A DNA stretch of 64,000 nucleotides from Chionis minor (Eukaryota > Chordata > Aves > Charadriiformes > Chionididae). This document shows, one piece after another, positions 39,091 to 51,685 of the stretch (the stretch's first letter is position 1; each line of letters begins with the position of its first letter). The position numbers and the translations under genes were made by a program. Location of the stretch: positions 948,182 to 1,012,181 of the forward strand of contig VZSF01001349.1 of the NCBI GenBank assembly GCA_013398295.1, in the 5' to 3' direction. Under the pieces are notes generated by a model. That model ran no database searches. It was given only the letters and a program-made list of their open reading frames with translations, and had not been told where the DNA came from.

Positions 39091-41495
39091 ATTGTATATA
39101 GGGTGACCAGAAGAGCATGGTACTTTTGCTGCTTGATGCCATTGGAGAGATGGTATTTGCTTTTGTGCTCTCTGAAGTAGGTGATGAAATGCTCTGCAGG
39201 GTGCACACTTGGGAAGTGAAGCTGCTCATAGGAGTCTCTGTGAGTAGGTGATATTTATGTCCCGAGGCATGTACTGGCTTTTAATTATTACAATTATTTA
39301 ACGTTGCTTGGTGAAGTCCCAAAGGACTGGACCTGCCTGTTAAAAACAGTTCTCTCTTTGTGCAGTTCTGCAGGTGTTATCGGAGCACCTCAGCTTAAAC
39401 TGGGAACTGGCAGGAGGGTCGTAATGTTGGGGTGGAGCACACTGAGCTCTGACTTCAGAATTAGAGCTGATTTGGGGATTTTTCCATCACGATGCTGCTG
39501 GGAAGTCCAGCTTTTCAAGGTCTGGCTCTTTAACAGCCAATATGGTAAACTACGAATGAGCCAGCTTTATCAGAAGATCCAGTAAAGTCACTCTTTAATA
39601 TTTGTAGTCTACTTTTATTACTGTTAAAAGGTACCTGGATCTGGGAATAGGGGGTTTTGACGCTTTTGTTTTAAGCAGGGGGAAAAAAAATGAATAGATT
39701 CATAGATTATGCAGAACACCTCTAAAAATATTCTCTCTTCTAAACTGTCGTCTTTCTCTGTTTTGCATCTCATTTAAAGAAGCACCTTTCACTGAAGTGC
39801 AGAAGCATCCAAACGTACTGCTTTAAGTTCTTCTGTTGTGACATAGCAAGTTTTGTTAGTTTTAACGTGTAATTGTAAAGAGTATGTAAGGTTTGGAAAA
39901 ACAGCTTGACAAGAACCCTAACTGTAGGCTTCGCTAATAACAAATAAGATGTACACATTTTTAGTCATAGTTAATGATCTTGAGACTATTTACATCCTTG
40001 TACTGTGCCTGAATCATAGGAACTGAAAGAGGTCTGTCATTGTCACCGCATCACATTTGACATCCAAACTTATTTTATATAAAAAAATCTTCACTGCCAA
40101 CTCTAAGGTGTTATTGAAAATGTTAGAAAACAGGGAGAAAAGCTACAGCCTTCAGGAAACAAGTAGTAAGAGCTGGAGCCCATGACAGCAAAAATGGTTT
40201 TATAGTATCTCATATATTAGAAAAATCTATGGGCGCTGCTTTTTATTCTAACGTCTCCATCTGGGTCGCAATTTCATATTGGTACACTAGGTTAAATTGC
40301 TAACATCTAAAGTACCATCTGGTAAGAGGTTCGCAGAAGCTGAAACTTGTATCACGAGCACTTTGTTGTTTCTATGTTCACAGTTGGAACAACTGAAGGA
40401 GAGGAATACATTTGATGTTAAATCATTAGGAGATCATCGAAAGTCACTTGTGTGTAACAGCGATTGGCACACTGAGAAGCGTGATTGAGATGTACGTAAC
40501 ATGAAAATGCTACTTAAGGACTGGAAAAAATCCATTTTATCTGTTTTGAACTAGGTTTGGGAAGTCACATGTGGGATAATGGGGAGGAGGGGGAACCTCC
40601 TTACGACAGTCAACGTTCCCTTTAGTCCCAAATTGTAATAATTGACAGCCTGGTTGTAGAAGAAGAATTCCTTTCTGTATGACGCAACTCATCTGGAGCG
40701 GACTCTCAAAGTGTTGGAAGTAATGGGCATCATTGGGTGTAATTTTATGGCTGTTGTGTCGGGGCCTTTAGGGCATTCTACGTAAAGCATCATGTGGTAG
40801 AGTAGGAACTACTGAGAGAGGGCTACTTGCCCTTCTTTATATTGCACTAGTATTTTGGGGTCTTACCTATCTAGCATTTTGGAACCTTTTTGTAGGAATT
40901 GGATTGGTGCCCTTCCCAAAAGTCCCATTTGTTTTCTTCGTTGTTGTTTCTTACTCTGTGTATAACTTAGGATTTTAGCAGCGGCTGAGCAAATTCCACT
41001 CAGTGAATTTTAGTAATAATGACTGCTTTTCCATGTGAAATGCTGGGGCACCAAGAGATGTAAACATGTGGCTTATCCCAGGGAACAGAAAGAGGCTTTA
41101 TCCCTGATACAAGTGCATATCCTGTGCTTCTCCTAGGATGGGAGAGCAAACACCATTCACTTTCTCTACTTGAGTGAACCAGGGAGAGGCTCTTCCAAAC
41201 ACAATTCTTTTCACTTCCCGACTTCTTGCTAATGTTAGGCTTGGGAAACGTTATTGCAAAGAGAAAACAAGGTTTGATAGATTACAAAATATTTTTTTTT
41301 TTTAAAATGAGCCGATATCGTAAATAAATAACACATACATACTCTTAATCAATGAAACAATAAATAAAATTTTCATGTCACACTCAAATAATTGACTCGT
41401 TCCTCACTTCTGGAAGTCTGAGAATGAATTAAGTTCCAATAACATCAGTTTGCTGCCTCAGCTAAGTTAGCTCTCTGAGCCATAAATAACTACAT
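39091..41495. other. Unannotated DNA
   Basis: No gene is supported. The 93-codon plus-strand frame at 39304-39585 begins with a few residues (GEVPKDW) that recall a CR1 reverse transcriptase motif, but the similarity stops there and it is not called. A T run lies at 41290-41303. Confidence 0.5.
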
Positions 41496-41850
41496 GGTTT
41501 AGCATAAATTTATTTATTTTACAATTTATGAAGTGCACTCATCACTAGGATTCTTGGCATGTATACAAAGATAACAACAAAATAAGAACATATTGACTAG
41601 TTTCGACTAAGTGAACTCCTTCAGTGTGTCCTCAATAAATGTATATAAATTATCACCAGCATCTCCAGGCAAAGGCATCAATAAATATATAAGCCTTGGA
41701 CATCGCCCTGAAAGTCAAGGAACTAGGGAGTCTATCAGATCGCCAGGCAGCAATTTCCAGAGTTAAAAATGCTCTAACAAAAGCTCTCTGTCTCGGCCTC
41801 AGAATTTAAATCCATCAGGTGATATATCTAAATCAGCCGTTTGTGTTATT
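41496..41850. repeat. Possible ancient amniote repeat
   Basis: The phrases tttacaatttatgaagtgc, actcatcactaggattcttgg and tgtatacaaag, followed about 200 bases later by ggcagcaatttccagagtt and aaaagctctctgtc, recall an old dispersed amniote element. In reptile genomes that element has 'tataaagcgcc...atcacc...gctgtacaaa' and 'gagttccagag...gaaggccctgtc'. The match is by memory, is spread out and is degraded, so both the call and its boundaries are tentative. A conserved non-coding element or unique DNA remains possible. Confidence 0.27.
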
Positions 41851-41869
41851 CTGGTGGACCCTGTGACTG

Positions 41870-42780
41870 TGGTGGTACGCGGGGAGGAGAGTGTCCCACT
41901 CCAGCACAGCAACCAACCTGCTCTGCACCTGTGAACAACCGCAGAAAAGGTTGTTCAGAAGGGTTTGCAGAAGTCACCGCGTGGGAGGCGACTCAGCAGC
42001 TCCAGCGGGAACTGAACTTGAGGGAAGTACCAAGAGAAAAGAAGAGAGCAGTCTTGTCTGGGGCTTGGTTAAAGAAGCGAAGGCAAGAGCTAGCTGAGCC
42101 TACCCCTGAAAGAATCGGGAAACTTTCTCGATTTAGTGTGCGCGTGGTTTCTTGCTAACAGCAAATAGAGCTGAGCCAAACACCGGGGAATCTGCAGTAA
42201 GTGGAATTTGGAGGTGACTGGAGAGATTATGTAATAATTTCTCACTCAGCTTTCCTCCTAAAGAAAAAGTTGGAGGTGATTTTTTTTTTTTTTCCCCCCC
42301 CACTGGAAGGGTTTCCAATGTTAGGAAGGAGATTCTTGGCAGATGACGATTTTTCTTACCCCCAGGTCCTAGGCAGAGCTCAAGTCAGTGCAGTGAAGGA
42401 GCGCTGACAGCTGGCCAGCTGTACTGCCCTTTCCACCCCCGACCCTGCCCTGCGCTTCCCCAGTGACCTGGGACTGGGCACCACTGGGGCATACATCCTG
42501 CAGGGCGTCGGTGTTACCAGCTCCTCATCCGATACCTCTACGGATCTGGTCTGTAGGTCCTTTGTGCCTTCCATCCTCATCCATTTCACTGCGCCGTTGT
42601 GAAGGCACTCTCACGAAAAGCCCTAGGACGACCTGTCTGGAGAGACACAACGAATGCAGGTGGTCCTGCCCCAGCAGAGCAAAGGTCTGGTGCCAGAGCA
42701 GCTCCGCTCCCCGGCACCGCTCTTGTCACCGAAAAATAGGAGTGTCCCGAGGTGCCCCCTGCAAAGATTGTTGTTAAACT
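41870..42780. other. GC- and CpG-richer block
   Basis: This 0.9 kb interval is clearly richer in G+C than its surroundings and keeps many CpG dinucleotides, for example around 41877-41882, 41979-41990, 42137-42144, 42506-42510 and 42591-42596. By eye, CpGs are near the density used to define weak CpG islands in the first 280 bases. It contains plus-strand frames of 105 codons (41841-42158) and 104 codons (42463-42777) with no recognised family. Possible explanations are a weak CpG island or distal promoter, a non-coding RNA exon or an old GC-rich repeat. The sequence alone does not choose among them. Confidence 0.4.
42280..42301 (+). repeat. T14-C8 homopolymer junction
   Basis: Fourteen T residues are followed directly by eight C residues, forming a pure pyrimidine tract. 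It is a likely site of length variation and sequencing error. No adjacent retrotransposon explains it. Confidence 0.9.
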
Positions 42781-45700
42781 AGTAGACATAATTATTATCA
42801 ACAGGCTAGCCACAAACTTAGGACACGCTTGCAGGAGATCATTTTTCTGTCACTTTGCAATAAGGTTTGTAGTGATTTTATTTAGTAATGGAAGCTGAGA
42901 CTAATAGTGAAGCGTGGCAGGGTTGTGAGTCATCAGCATAAAAACCCCCGGACTGGTGCCATCCCGCTTTGGCAGTCCCTGTCTCCTGTCGCACGCTCCA
43001 GGCCTGAGCGCGTTCTCCCAGGAGGAAGAGCTGGATGAAGTTTAAGTAGAAAGACTGCTACATTTGCTTCTTCTAAACTACCTGCTGCCAAAGAAGTGGC
43101 TAATCCTTCTTACTTCCAATTACTTTCATTCACAAAGCGTGCGGAAAATTCAGGGCAGCATAAAAATAGTCCAGGAGACAGGGAAACGAGGCAGACTAAA
43201 TTTGCCAACCTGTTCACCTGTTAGGATTTCACAGATGCTACTAAAGAAAAGGAATAACGTGTGCAATTTGCGACATAACCTAGGAGTTTAAAACTCTCCA
43301 GAGACCTGTTATAGACATTTGGGCACTTAAAATGCTAGCAGCCTTCCGAACTCCACCTGAGATGCTCCTTCTTTCAAAAGTCCTTATGTACATCTCTCTC
43401 TTCTGTAGCATAATTGACATGGTTTCTGTGCCTCATTCGTGTAGTCAATGGATTCTTCTAATGACAACCTAAAGATTAGCACCGTATCATGCTTGAGAAA
43501 TACCCCTAAAGCCTTGAGCTTACCTTTTCTCTGTTAAATCTACTGATTTGGTAGCTCTTCAAAGCCCTTTCATAATACTCTTCACATGTAACATCTGCAA
43601 ACATAGCCACTGGATTTCTATTGAGGTCAGTTCCGCTTGTGGTCTATTTTATGATATGTTTTGTGACTTAAGACATAAAGGTCTCACTGATACTTTTTTG
43701 TGTCCAAAATATGGCTACTAAAATATGCAACCAAAATATGGCCAACTGTAACCGGTGAGTATGCCATTCATTCTTATGACAGGCAGACCTGTAAAAGCTA
43801 AGCCTAAGTATTCCTTAGGTAACTGCCCACTTAAAGAACAACTCACAATAGAAATAATATGCCTAAGTATGCAAACCCTGTTCATCCCAGAAAAAATAAT
43901 TCACCTCTAAGTAGGAGTTGTGATAGCTTAAAGTGGGCGGACACTTAGTGTAGAGGCCAAGTCCTAAAAAAACTTCTCTGTCTCCACAGCTTGGTTTCAT
44001 CAAATGTGAAAGGAAATGTGAATCTTTAATGGATTTCTTCTGCACTTGAAGAGGTGTCGTTGATAAAAGGTTACTTTTATTTCTCCCAAAACTCTCAAGA
44101 TAGGTCTGCTTGCTTGCTCCCAGGACGATGTTTGTGTGTACGGGAGAGAAACATAATTAGGCTTTGAGTTCTGTACAACATAATCCATGGCGAGTATGAA
44201 TGACATGAAAGGCAGCAGAAATTGCCTGGGAGGAGGCTGTTTTTGTTTGTTTTCAAAAAAAGAGGTTGAAAAGATTCTTTCTGCGGCTGATGCAATCTGG
44301 CTGTGTTTGCTCTGAGCTCGAGCAAACTTGTGCATCGCAGCGAAGGCGATGGAAGGGGTGGGAAGAGGAGAGAGTCAAGGGGTAAATTCCACTTGCTGTA
44401 ATACCTGCTTTTGATCTGAGCATTAATTGGATGTGATTTAGAAAACCGCTGGCATCACAGGGGATACTAATACTCTCCTCTTACTGCCGACGCTGCCTGT
44501 CCCTGAGGGAGCTGTTATATTTCTGTCTGCGTTAAGACTTCCCTCGCCCCTTCCTTTCTCGGTGAAAGAAGCATTGGATGGAGGAGGGGAAATGTCGGAG
44601 ACACCTCATTTTCCTTCCCAAGTGGCACGATAACTCCTAGGGGTGTTTGTCATGCAGTTGTTTCATGCCCAGATCACACAGTCCTCGTCCACATGCCCAT
44701 GAAGGATTACAGTGGGTTACGTAATGAAGTCTCTTGTTTCTCCTTTTCTTCTCCTTGTTTTGCTAAATACTGAGCAACAAGTGTCTTGGGTCTTTTTTTG
44801 CTTGTTGTGTCACCTGTTAGTCACCCTTGAGCTAGCAGGATTTGAATATGCTCCCATCCTTTACAGATATTAAAACTGGATGAGGCTTTTGACTGGCTGC
44901 ACAACGCAGCCATGGAAAATACAGTCCGCGGTCAGTATCTTTCTCATTCTTTCTCGGTTTGGTGGATAATACCTCATTATGTAAGGAAGTTCAAAAGAAA
45001 GTTCTGTTAATATCAGTTTATACTTTTGAATCCGATCTAATCGCTACAGAAATAAATTTAGTTCCTAAAGCAACGAGCTTTTCTGGCAGCTCAGATCTTA
45101 TTACTCCATCTTGTGGAAGAAGCCAGAAACGACACGAGTGATGTTCAGCCAACATCTGCCATGCGGTGGGCGATTTCCTGATAGCCCTAAAACACCAATA
45201 CTTCATGGGTTTCCTGCAGACAGCGTTGCTTAGCGCCTATTTTATTCTGCAACCTCGATTCAAAAATATTTCAACATTTTTGTAACGTGAACATTGATTT
45301 TTTTGGTGTGTATTTAAGTTCATATTGAATAGAAGGGGATTTAATAGAAGGTAAAAGGGAGATCTTGGGGGTTTTCCCCTCATTTGAGAACATAGTGTGA
45401 AAGTTTAAATGACAGAAGTCCAGGCTCTTGTATAAAAGACAGGGTATTAAGTATTGCTCGCAAGCTATAAAATTAAAATGTATATTATGGGGCTCATGAC
45501 ATACTATTTTCACTTTCCTTCTCTCCGGGTTTTGTGGCTTCAGTAGGCACGGACTAAGATATCATCTGTTCGACGGGCTGGCGTGATTTTGTTTAACAGC
45601 GTATCTTTCTGTCGTTCCCCTGAGAATATTTTTCACAACAGAGACCTCTACTGCAAGAAGGAGAGCAGCTCCGCGGAGCTGGAGCCGTTCTGTGGAGCAA

Positions 45701-48700
45701 ATCGACTCCGACGAAACCACTTGTTAATCAGTGGTATCACACAGGAGTTTAACAAGTGACAGACTAACCCATTGTTCACATCTTCTTCTCATGGAAATAG
45801 AGAAAAATAAACATAAGGTAGTTAAAAGTCTTACTCAGTGTTTTCAAAACGGGATATGTTTTTGATTCATATCGTGCCAAAGCCCTAATGCTTCTGCGGA
45901 GACTGGTGTGCCAGTTGCTCCAGCAAGGCTAGTCCTTTTTTAAAGATAAAATTATGCAATATTTTATGTGGTGTAGTATAGTTAAAAGATTCTAAAATCT
46001 CTTGAGTTAGCTGTACAGTTTTCTTAGGGGAAAGAACAAGACATCTTGCAAACCAAGTTATGTGTAACATAAGCACAACACTGACATCTGGTGTTTAAAT
46101 CAGATTTAATCCCGGGCAGGGTTAGGTTAACAAGCACTAATCTTTAGGGCCGTCAGCTGTTCAGGCAGAGGCCAGGGTACAGAGGGTACCTACAGAGTGG
46201 TGGTCTTGATGATGTTAGCCTGGTGTCCTCAAGGGCCTCACCTGTACTCACTAGAAAATTTGGCTTGCAAAACCTGCACTGCTTAATAAAGTCAATTACA
46301 AGCTTGTAGTGAGATCTGAAGGTCTGATTCTGACTGATTCTGTTGGATATTTGGGCTGAGGAGGTCAGGAAAAGTTATTTCCAAAAAGAAGGCTTGCAAC
46401 CAGGTAATTAAATTCCAAATTTGCATTAAAATTTAGTTAAGGATATTTTTCCAGTAAAAGATTCATCTGAGTAGGCTTTTTTTACTTCTATGTGCCAGTT
46501 TATCCTTTTTGCAGTAATGTTTATTTAAGGCTTTATAATATCCTCGTTATTGAAGTGCCAGTTTGACATATGCAATGACAGCTTCTATCTGACCCGTGCA
46601 TCTTAGATAATCTCTGCTATGTATTTGCTATACGTTTTAAAAGTGGGAAGAGGGCGTGATCAGTTATCAATACCTACCTTGCGTGGCATGCAATGTTAAC
46701 ATTCGTTTCAGGGAAGCCAAAAGCTTTTCCCCTTTTTTTGCAACCATGGCTGGTTCTTGGCTGATTTTGGTTGGTTGGTTGGGTTTTGTTTTGTTTTGCC
46801 TGCCACCCCTGAAAGAGAAAATAGAACAGAGTGGGGAAATACGTAGAAGAAGAGGTGATGTGACATCAGGCTTGCTCTGATAGCTTCGAGGAGAGTAGGC
46901 CATCTTGTACTTTAAAATATATAATTATTCATCCTCAACCCTGTCATTTAGAAGGACCTAAGAGAAGGAGCAGACGCCGTTTCCCTGTGACTTGGCTTCC
47001 GGGGCTGGTGCAATTCGGAAAAGGTACAAGCCTGTTTCTGAAAAGAGGTGTCCCTTCAAGTCTGGACTGAGGTCCAGTAGGTGCCTATTGGCTCTGTGAT
47101 GAAAGAAGACTAGGAAATACCTGAAAAGCTGCTGTTTAGTTATTGTTTTCTCCAGAAGTTTCTTCTATGGTTCAGTCTCACCCCACTTAAAGGAAGTGAT
47201 TAGCCCCTCTTGTCTTCCCCGTCCTGCGTAGAGCTAACACTTTTATAAGTGGCATTAAATTATGAAGCAAGCCTCAAAAGCAGAGAGGCTCCCGTATGGC
47301 TGAGTTTACTAACGACACTAAGCATTTGCCAATGAGTGAACGGAAAAGATGCTGGAGGTGTGTACTGGTGAGCAGCACACCTTCCACAAAGGTAATGGTG
47401 TAATTATTTTTTTGCTCTGTAAAGTGACATGTAAGCGGCACATAAAATGTGTAGAGAAATAGCCAAAGTGTCACAGGGTCACTCAGCCCATGCTAATGAG
47501 AAAACCTGGGGGTCATTAGTCTCTCACAAGCCCTTAAAAAGTAGAGATTTTAATTTGACTGTTCAGTCTTATTATATCTCCAGCCGTAAGCTTTTTTGTA
47601 ATAACCTCATGTTTATTAGGCCTTGTGGGCTCACCTCCTCTACTCCTCTCCACGGTGTACTGGATTGCACCCTATATAAAAAAGCTAGAAAACAAGACAA
47701 GCAAGAGCATTAAAGAAAATAAAGCTTCCACGAGAAAGGATTTGAAAGTCTTCACGGCTCACCTTTGAAGCTCAGAACAAAGTAGTTATCGTTAGATTAT
47801 ATATATATAAAATCAGTAGTTAACATAAGAAAGGAAACAATATATCCCTCCAAAGGGACTGATGAGGTGCCTGTGTCTATGGCTAGTTCTAAGCTAGTCT
47901 GGCCTGTTTTCCTGAATCTTCATTCACTTAGTGTTGAGTCAGAAGTCTTTATTTCTTCCCTTACATTGATAATAGCCCCTAAGGATATTAAGTTTTTAGT
48001 TTAACTGAAGTAAGAGTTGGCTTAATTCTTTTATTTGATTCCCTAAGCATTTGCTTCGGGTTTTGTTTGTTTCTTTTATTTTTGCACGGGAAGATCACCT
48101 AGAAATGAATGGTGTTATGAATTTCAAAATATATTTCTGAGAGCAAAAACAGGTGGGAGAGGTGGGACTTATATGGAGAACAGGTAGTATCACTGTACTC
48201 CTGGTCTCAAACAAGTGTTCATATTCAATGTATTCCATAGTAACGCTAATGCTTATAAGACAAAGCCTTTCATATTTCCACACCTCTGTGGAATAAAGTC
48301 CCAGTTCCTCATCTCTCAGGAGCCGGGCGGGTTAGGGGAGTGTGTGGGGAAAGCCCCTATAAGTTTCTTTTACCAAAATAAATCCTAAGCATGTGGTAAA
48401 GGACAGACAAAGATGCAGAAGATATGCAATAAACCTATACAAAGTCTGCACATAAATGTGTGTCATCGCTACTTTGATTCAAATTTCTCCTCCGCTGTGG
48501 CTGACCACGGAGAGGCTACAATCCACGTAATGAGGTTTAACAGAAGATTGAGACTTCATCTCTCAAACCAAATGCTTTGTTTAAAAGAATTTTAATGAGC
48601 AACGGGTGCAAGAAAACTCACACAAGAGCACCAAAATATCAAAAATGCATTGCAGGAGTTACAGAACAATACATTTACACCAAAGAGCTCCTGGCAGAGT

Positions 48701-50335
48701 CGTTGCTGGGGGTAGAAACACCTTGTCACCTTCTTCTGTACAATCTCAAACGAATAAAAGAGCTGAAGTCTCAGCTACGAGGTTCTTAAAATCATACAAC
48801 GTGTAGCTACTACTTCGGTGGTACTTTTGTGTGTGTAGGGGGAAACAATAAAATAAAGAAAAAGAGTGCAAGAAAGGATGTTTGTGAAAGTACCAGTTTA
48901 TAAATGTAGGTATTCCTCCTCAGACTGTATCAGCCACTTTATATCTGGAGCTAGAGCATAAATCTTTTTTCTAATCAATAGCTCATCCTATTACTTCAGT
49001 AGAAGTTGTCACACTTCTATAAAAAGTCTTCAAGGAAATGAATCCCCTGAATTCCCTTCCAAATGCCCTATCTGCGTAATTTAACTCCATCCAGTGGTTC
49101 CACTGAGATGCCAAAATGCCCCAGGAGGATTTCCACCTATGTCCCAACCTGCAGGGAGTTGGGTGCACTTAATATCCGAGTCAGCAGAGAGGCTCATGCG
49201 GAAAAATGACGGCTGGTAGAGCCTGTCCTCCAGCTCAGAAGGATTCTGAATTTAATCCGCTGAGGTATCAGTATCTTTAAGCATCTGAATTCCCTTGGTG
49301 CAGCAGGATGCTTTTGTCACTTCGTACGCAAATGGGATGGAGGAGGGAGAAGGGAGTGTTGTTTATTTGCTTTTGGTTTTAATCTACCAGTATCTTCTCC
49401 TTTGATTGCAACACAATGTTCTGGGATCTGAGCTGCAAACATTATGATATGTAATTTTAAACACTTCATCCATTTTTTACACTCGGAACGTAAAGTGCCA
49501 TTTGCAGTAATGGATCACAATCTCACAGTGTGTTATACAGATGCACTACAAAAAGCATCACTTTGTTTCTCATCGATGTGACAAGAAAAGGTAATAACAA
49601 TAGGATCTGGCTTCTCTATGATTCAAAGGCAACAAGTACTGTCTCTCTTCTTCCATCTGTGTATTCCAGAGTTGAAAATTAGATGTTCTGGGACCAAAAA
49701 TGGTGTCAAAGGTAGTAAGAGCTCTGCAGGCAAACAGAGTTTCTGTTAAAGGATGAGTCGGTAATCTGCATAGGAATAGCAGAAGGAGGGGGCTGAGATA
49801 TTGATGACTCCATTATCTTTGTGAAAAGCCGCTTCCAGTCTGCTTTCGGTGTCTGAAAAGAAACCTTTGAATGCACACAAGTAAATTCCCAAATTCTCCA
49901 GATTCTTTTGTCTAGATTAGATGACAGAGCAGATTTTATCTAATTGTTTTGTCCCTCTAAGGAAAAGTTGAAGAAGGAATTTAAAAAAAAAAACCACATT
50001 AACACAAGAGGGACTTGCTACATTAGTACAAACGAGGACTACTAGTGCAGTAAACAAAAAAGCAGCCAGAAATAGAGACAGGTATTCATTATTAATGCAT
50101 TTTTTATTAATATAAAAAGTTGCAACAGGACGCTGATAGGGATGGAAAAGGGTGGGAAGGTCTATGTGTCTCTGGTTCTGATGGAGTGCTGATATGGAAA
50201 ATGGATGTTACGTTTTTGCAAAACACTAAAAAGAATATTGGTGTTGAAAAAGACTCCACATGGGAATCTGGGTGTGGAATGGATCATGAATTCTTTATTA
50301 TCATCGTTTAACATTTCTTAAAAAATCATTGTTAC
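42781..50335. other. Unannotated AT-rich DNA
   Basis: No gene or clear transposon is recognised across 7.5 kb. Small features are a perfect 16-bp GC palindrome at 45666-45681, a T/G stretch at 46764-46799, an AT microsatellite at 47798-47809 and an A run near 49983-49994. Open frames (up to 111 codons, minus strand 44000-44335) carry no recognised motif. Confidence 0.5.
45666..45681. repeat. Perfect 16-bp GC-rich palindrome
   Basis: The sequence cagctccgcggagctg equals its own reverse complement and includes the ccgcgg hexamer. It sits in a locally GC-richer stretch at 45635-45720. It may be chance or a protein-binding site. Confidence 0.9.
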
Positions 50336-50369
50336 TAGATAGTATTCTCCTAGTAGCACTAACCACAAT

Positions 50370-50600
50370 GGGAACGCGCTCCGTGTGTGTGCATGCCCTA
50401 CTAGAAGAGCTGCTTTCCAGGTTTTGGCCAGAAGAGGGGAGGGTTCCGAGTGCCCGGGCCAGGTGAGGCAGGAGCTCAGGCAGGTCCCAGGCGGTGGGTG
50501 ACTGCTGATGGGGACTCCCAGCCCGCGGCTGGCTGCCAGCTGTTCTCGGGTTCATGTGAGGAACAGCTGTGGCTACAGCTAAGCTTTGAGTTTCTTTGGG
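50370..50600. other. GC-rich patch next to CR1
   Basis: A roughly 200-base GC-rich stretch with several CpGs lies immediately upstream on the plus strand of the CR1 copy starting near 50615. It contains ggaggg, cccgggcc and cagcccgcggctgg type sequence. A minus-strand frame of 84 codons crosses it without any recognised motif. It could be part of an unrecognised repeat or pre-insertion DNA. Confidence 0.4.
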
Positions 50601-50614
50601 ATTAGCAGGATTCT

Positions 50615-50882
50615 ATAACCACAGAATCACCGGGCTTGGCAGGGACCTCTGGAGATCATCTAGTCCAGCCCCACTGCCAGAGCGGGGTCACCCAGAGCAG
50701 GGGGCACAGGGTGGCGTCCAGGCGGGTTGGGAATGTCTCCAGAGTGGGAGACTCCACCACCTCTCTGGGCAGCCTGTGCCAGGGCTCTGCCACCCTCAAA
50801 GGAAGGAAGTTCCTCCTCATGTTCACATGGATCTTCCTATGTTCAAGTTCGTGCCTGTTACCTCTTGTCCTATCACTATCAA
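50615..50882 (-). mobile_element. CR1 LINE, 5'-truncated copy with ORF2 end
   Basis: The plus strand shows cacagaatcaccgggcttgg and cagggacctctggagatcatc at the 3' end of the element (left), and similarity stops near 50880. The minus strand encodes the C-terminal end of CR1 ORF2 (about 70 codons, 50880 down to a stop at 50658-50656), with SDRTRGNRHELEHRK, WHRLPREVV and ESPTLETFPTRLDA. ORF2 normally encodes an endonuclease plus reverse transcriptase; only the extreme C-terminal tail remains, so the copy is inactive. The frame stays open upstream into unrelated sequence, giving a spurious 142-codon frame. The 3' octamer repeats are more eroded than in the 38.84 kb copy, which is in the same orientation. 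Confidence 0.97.
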
Positions 50883-51685
50883 GATGAAGGAAGGAGGAGA
50901 CTAATATGTTCTTTGTTGGTTTTTCTTGTATGGATTGGAAATTAGGAGAAAACGCAGTAAAATAGCTCTCCACCATGAGACTGACAGCTTTCTTCAGGCA
51001 GACCTTGGGCTCCTCACTCCCTTCGCTCTGATAGAACACTTGCAGAGGTTCTTGGGCTGCTCTGCAGTCCTGTATCCTCCACACTCTGGGCTAATACTGC
51101 TACAGGAAGGGAACAGTTGTTGCCTAAAGAAGAGAGAGCTTGCCATCTTTTCGGCTGTTTTTATTTTTTCTTTTTCTTTCCCTCTGCTTAAGAAAACAAA
51201 AGCTATGGACCTATTCCTTAATTCACTACATAAGCAAGATACTGCTGATCGGTTTAGGGTTCATACGGAAGAACTGTTGAGCTTTGAGAAAATGAATATT
51301 TTTTCAATCTTTTCAAAGACTTAGTTTGCTGAACATCTGTTTCTTATAAATATTCTAGAAAATTAATTTATTGTCAGAAACATTTGGGTAAACAGTGAGC
51401 CTTAAGCAACTACTAAAATATGTCTGTGGAAAGGTAGAATTCAAATTTACGATATTATTTATGCTGGAAATATAACTCCAAGATTTACAGTCATCCATCT
51501 GGGAAAACAGCATGCTTAATCTAAACAGCTCAAATATTGAGCACTCGTAATTCACAGGCTAAAATAAAATAAAAAGTGTCTTTTTTTGCAGATATTGCTC
51601 ATCAGATCCATTGCATCTTGCTATGCGGCAGGAGAGCACGGGGATTGTGGGGCACCAAGATTAATATGACAGCTCTGTGTATAAT
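50883..51685. other. Unannotated DNA between CR1 copies
   Basis: No repeat or gene is recognised. A plus-strand frame of 132 codons (50926-51324) crosses this interval. Its composition includes a T-rich hydrophobic segment, it has no recognised domain and it lacks a convincing promoter or splice context, so it is left uncalled. Confidence 0.5.

Noticed and set aside
39304..39585. Possible CR1 reverse-transcriptase remnant (GEVPKDW)
   Set aside because: Only about seven residues match and the following residues do not resemble reverse transcriptase.
42420..42500. Possible CR1 piece (gactgggcaccactgg)
   Set aside because: The phrase resembles part of CR1 but the flanking bases do not continue the match on either side.
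50656..51084. 142-codon minus-strand open frame as a host gene
   Set aside because: Its C-terminal half is the CR1 ORF2 tail (WHRLPREVV) and its N-terminal half is chance read-through from flanking DNA.
50926..51324. 132-codon plus-strand open frame
   Set aside because: No recognisable domain; the hydrophobic part comes from a T-rich stretch; no exon signals seen.
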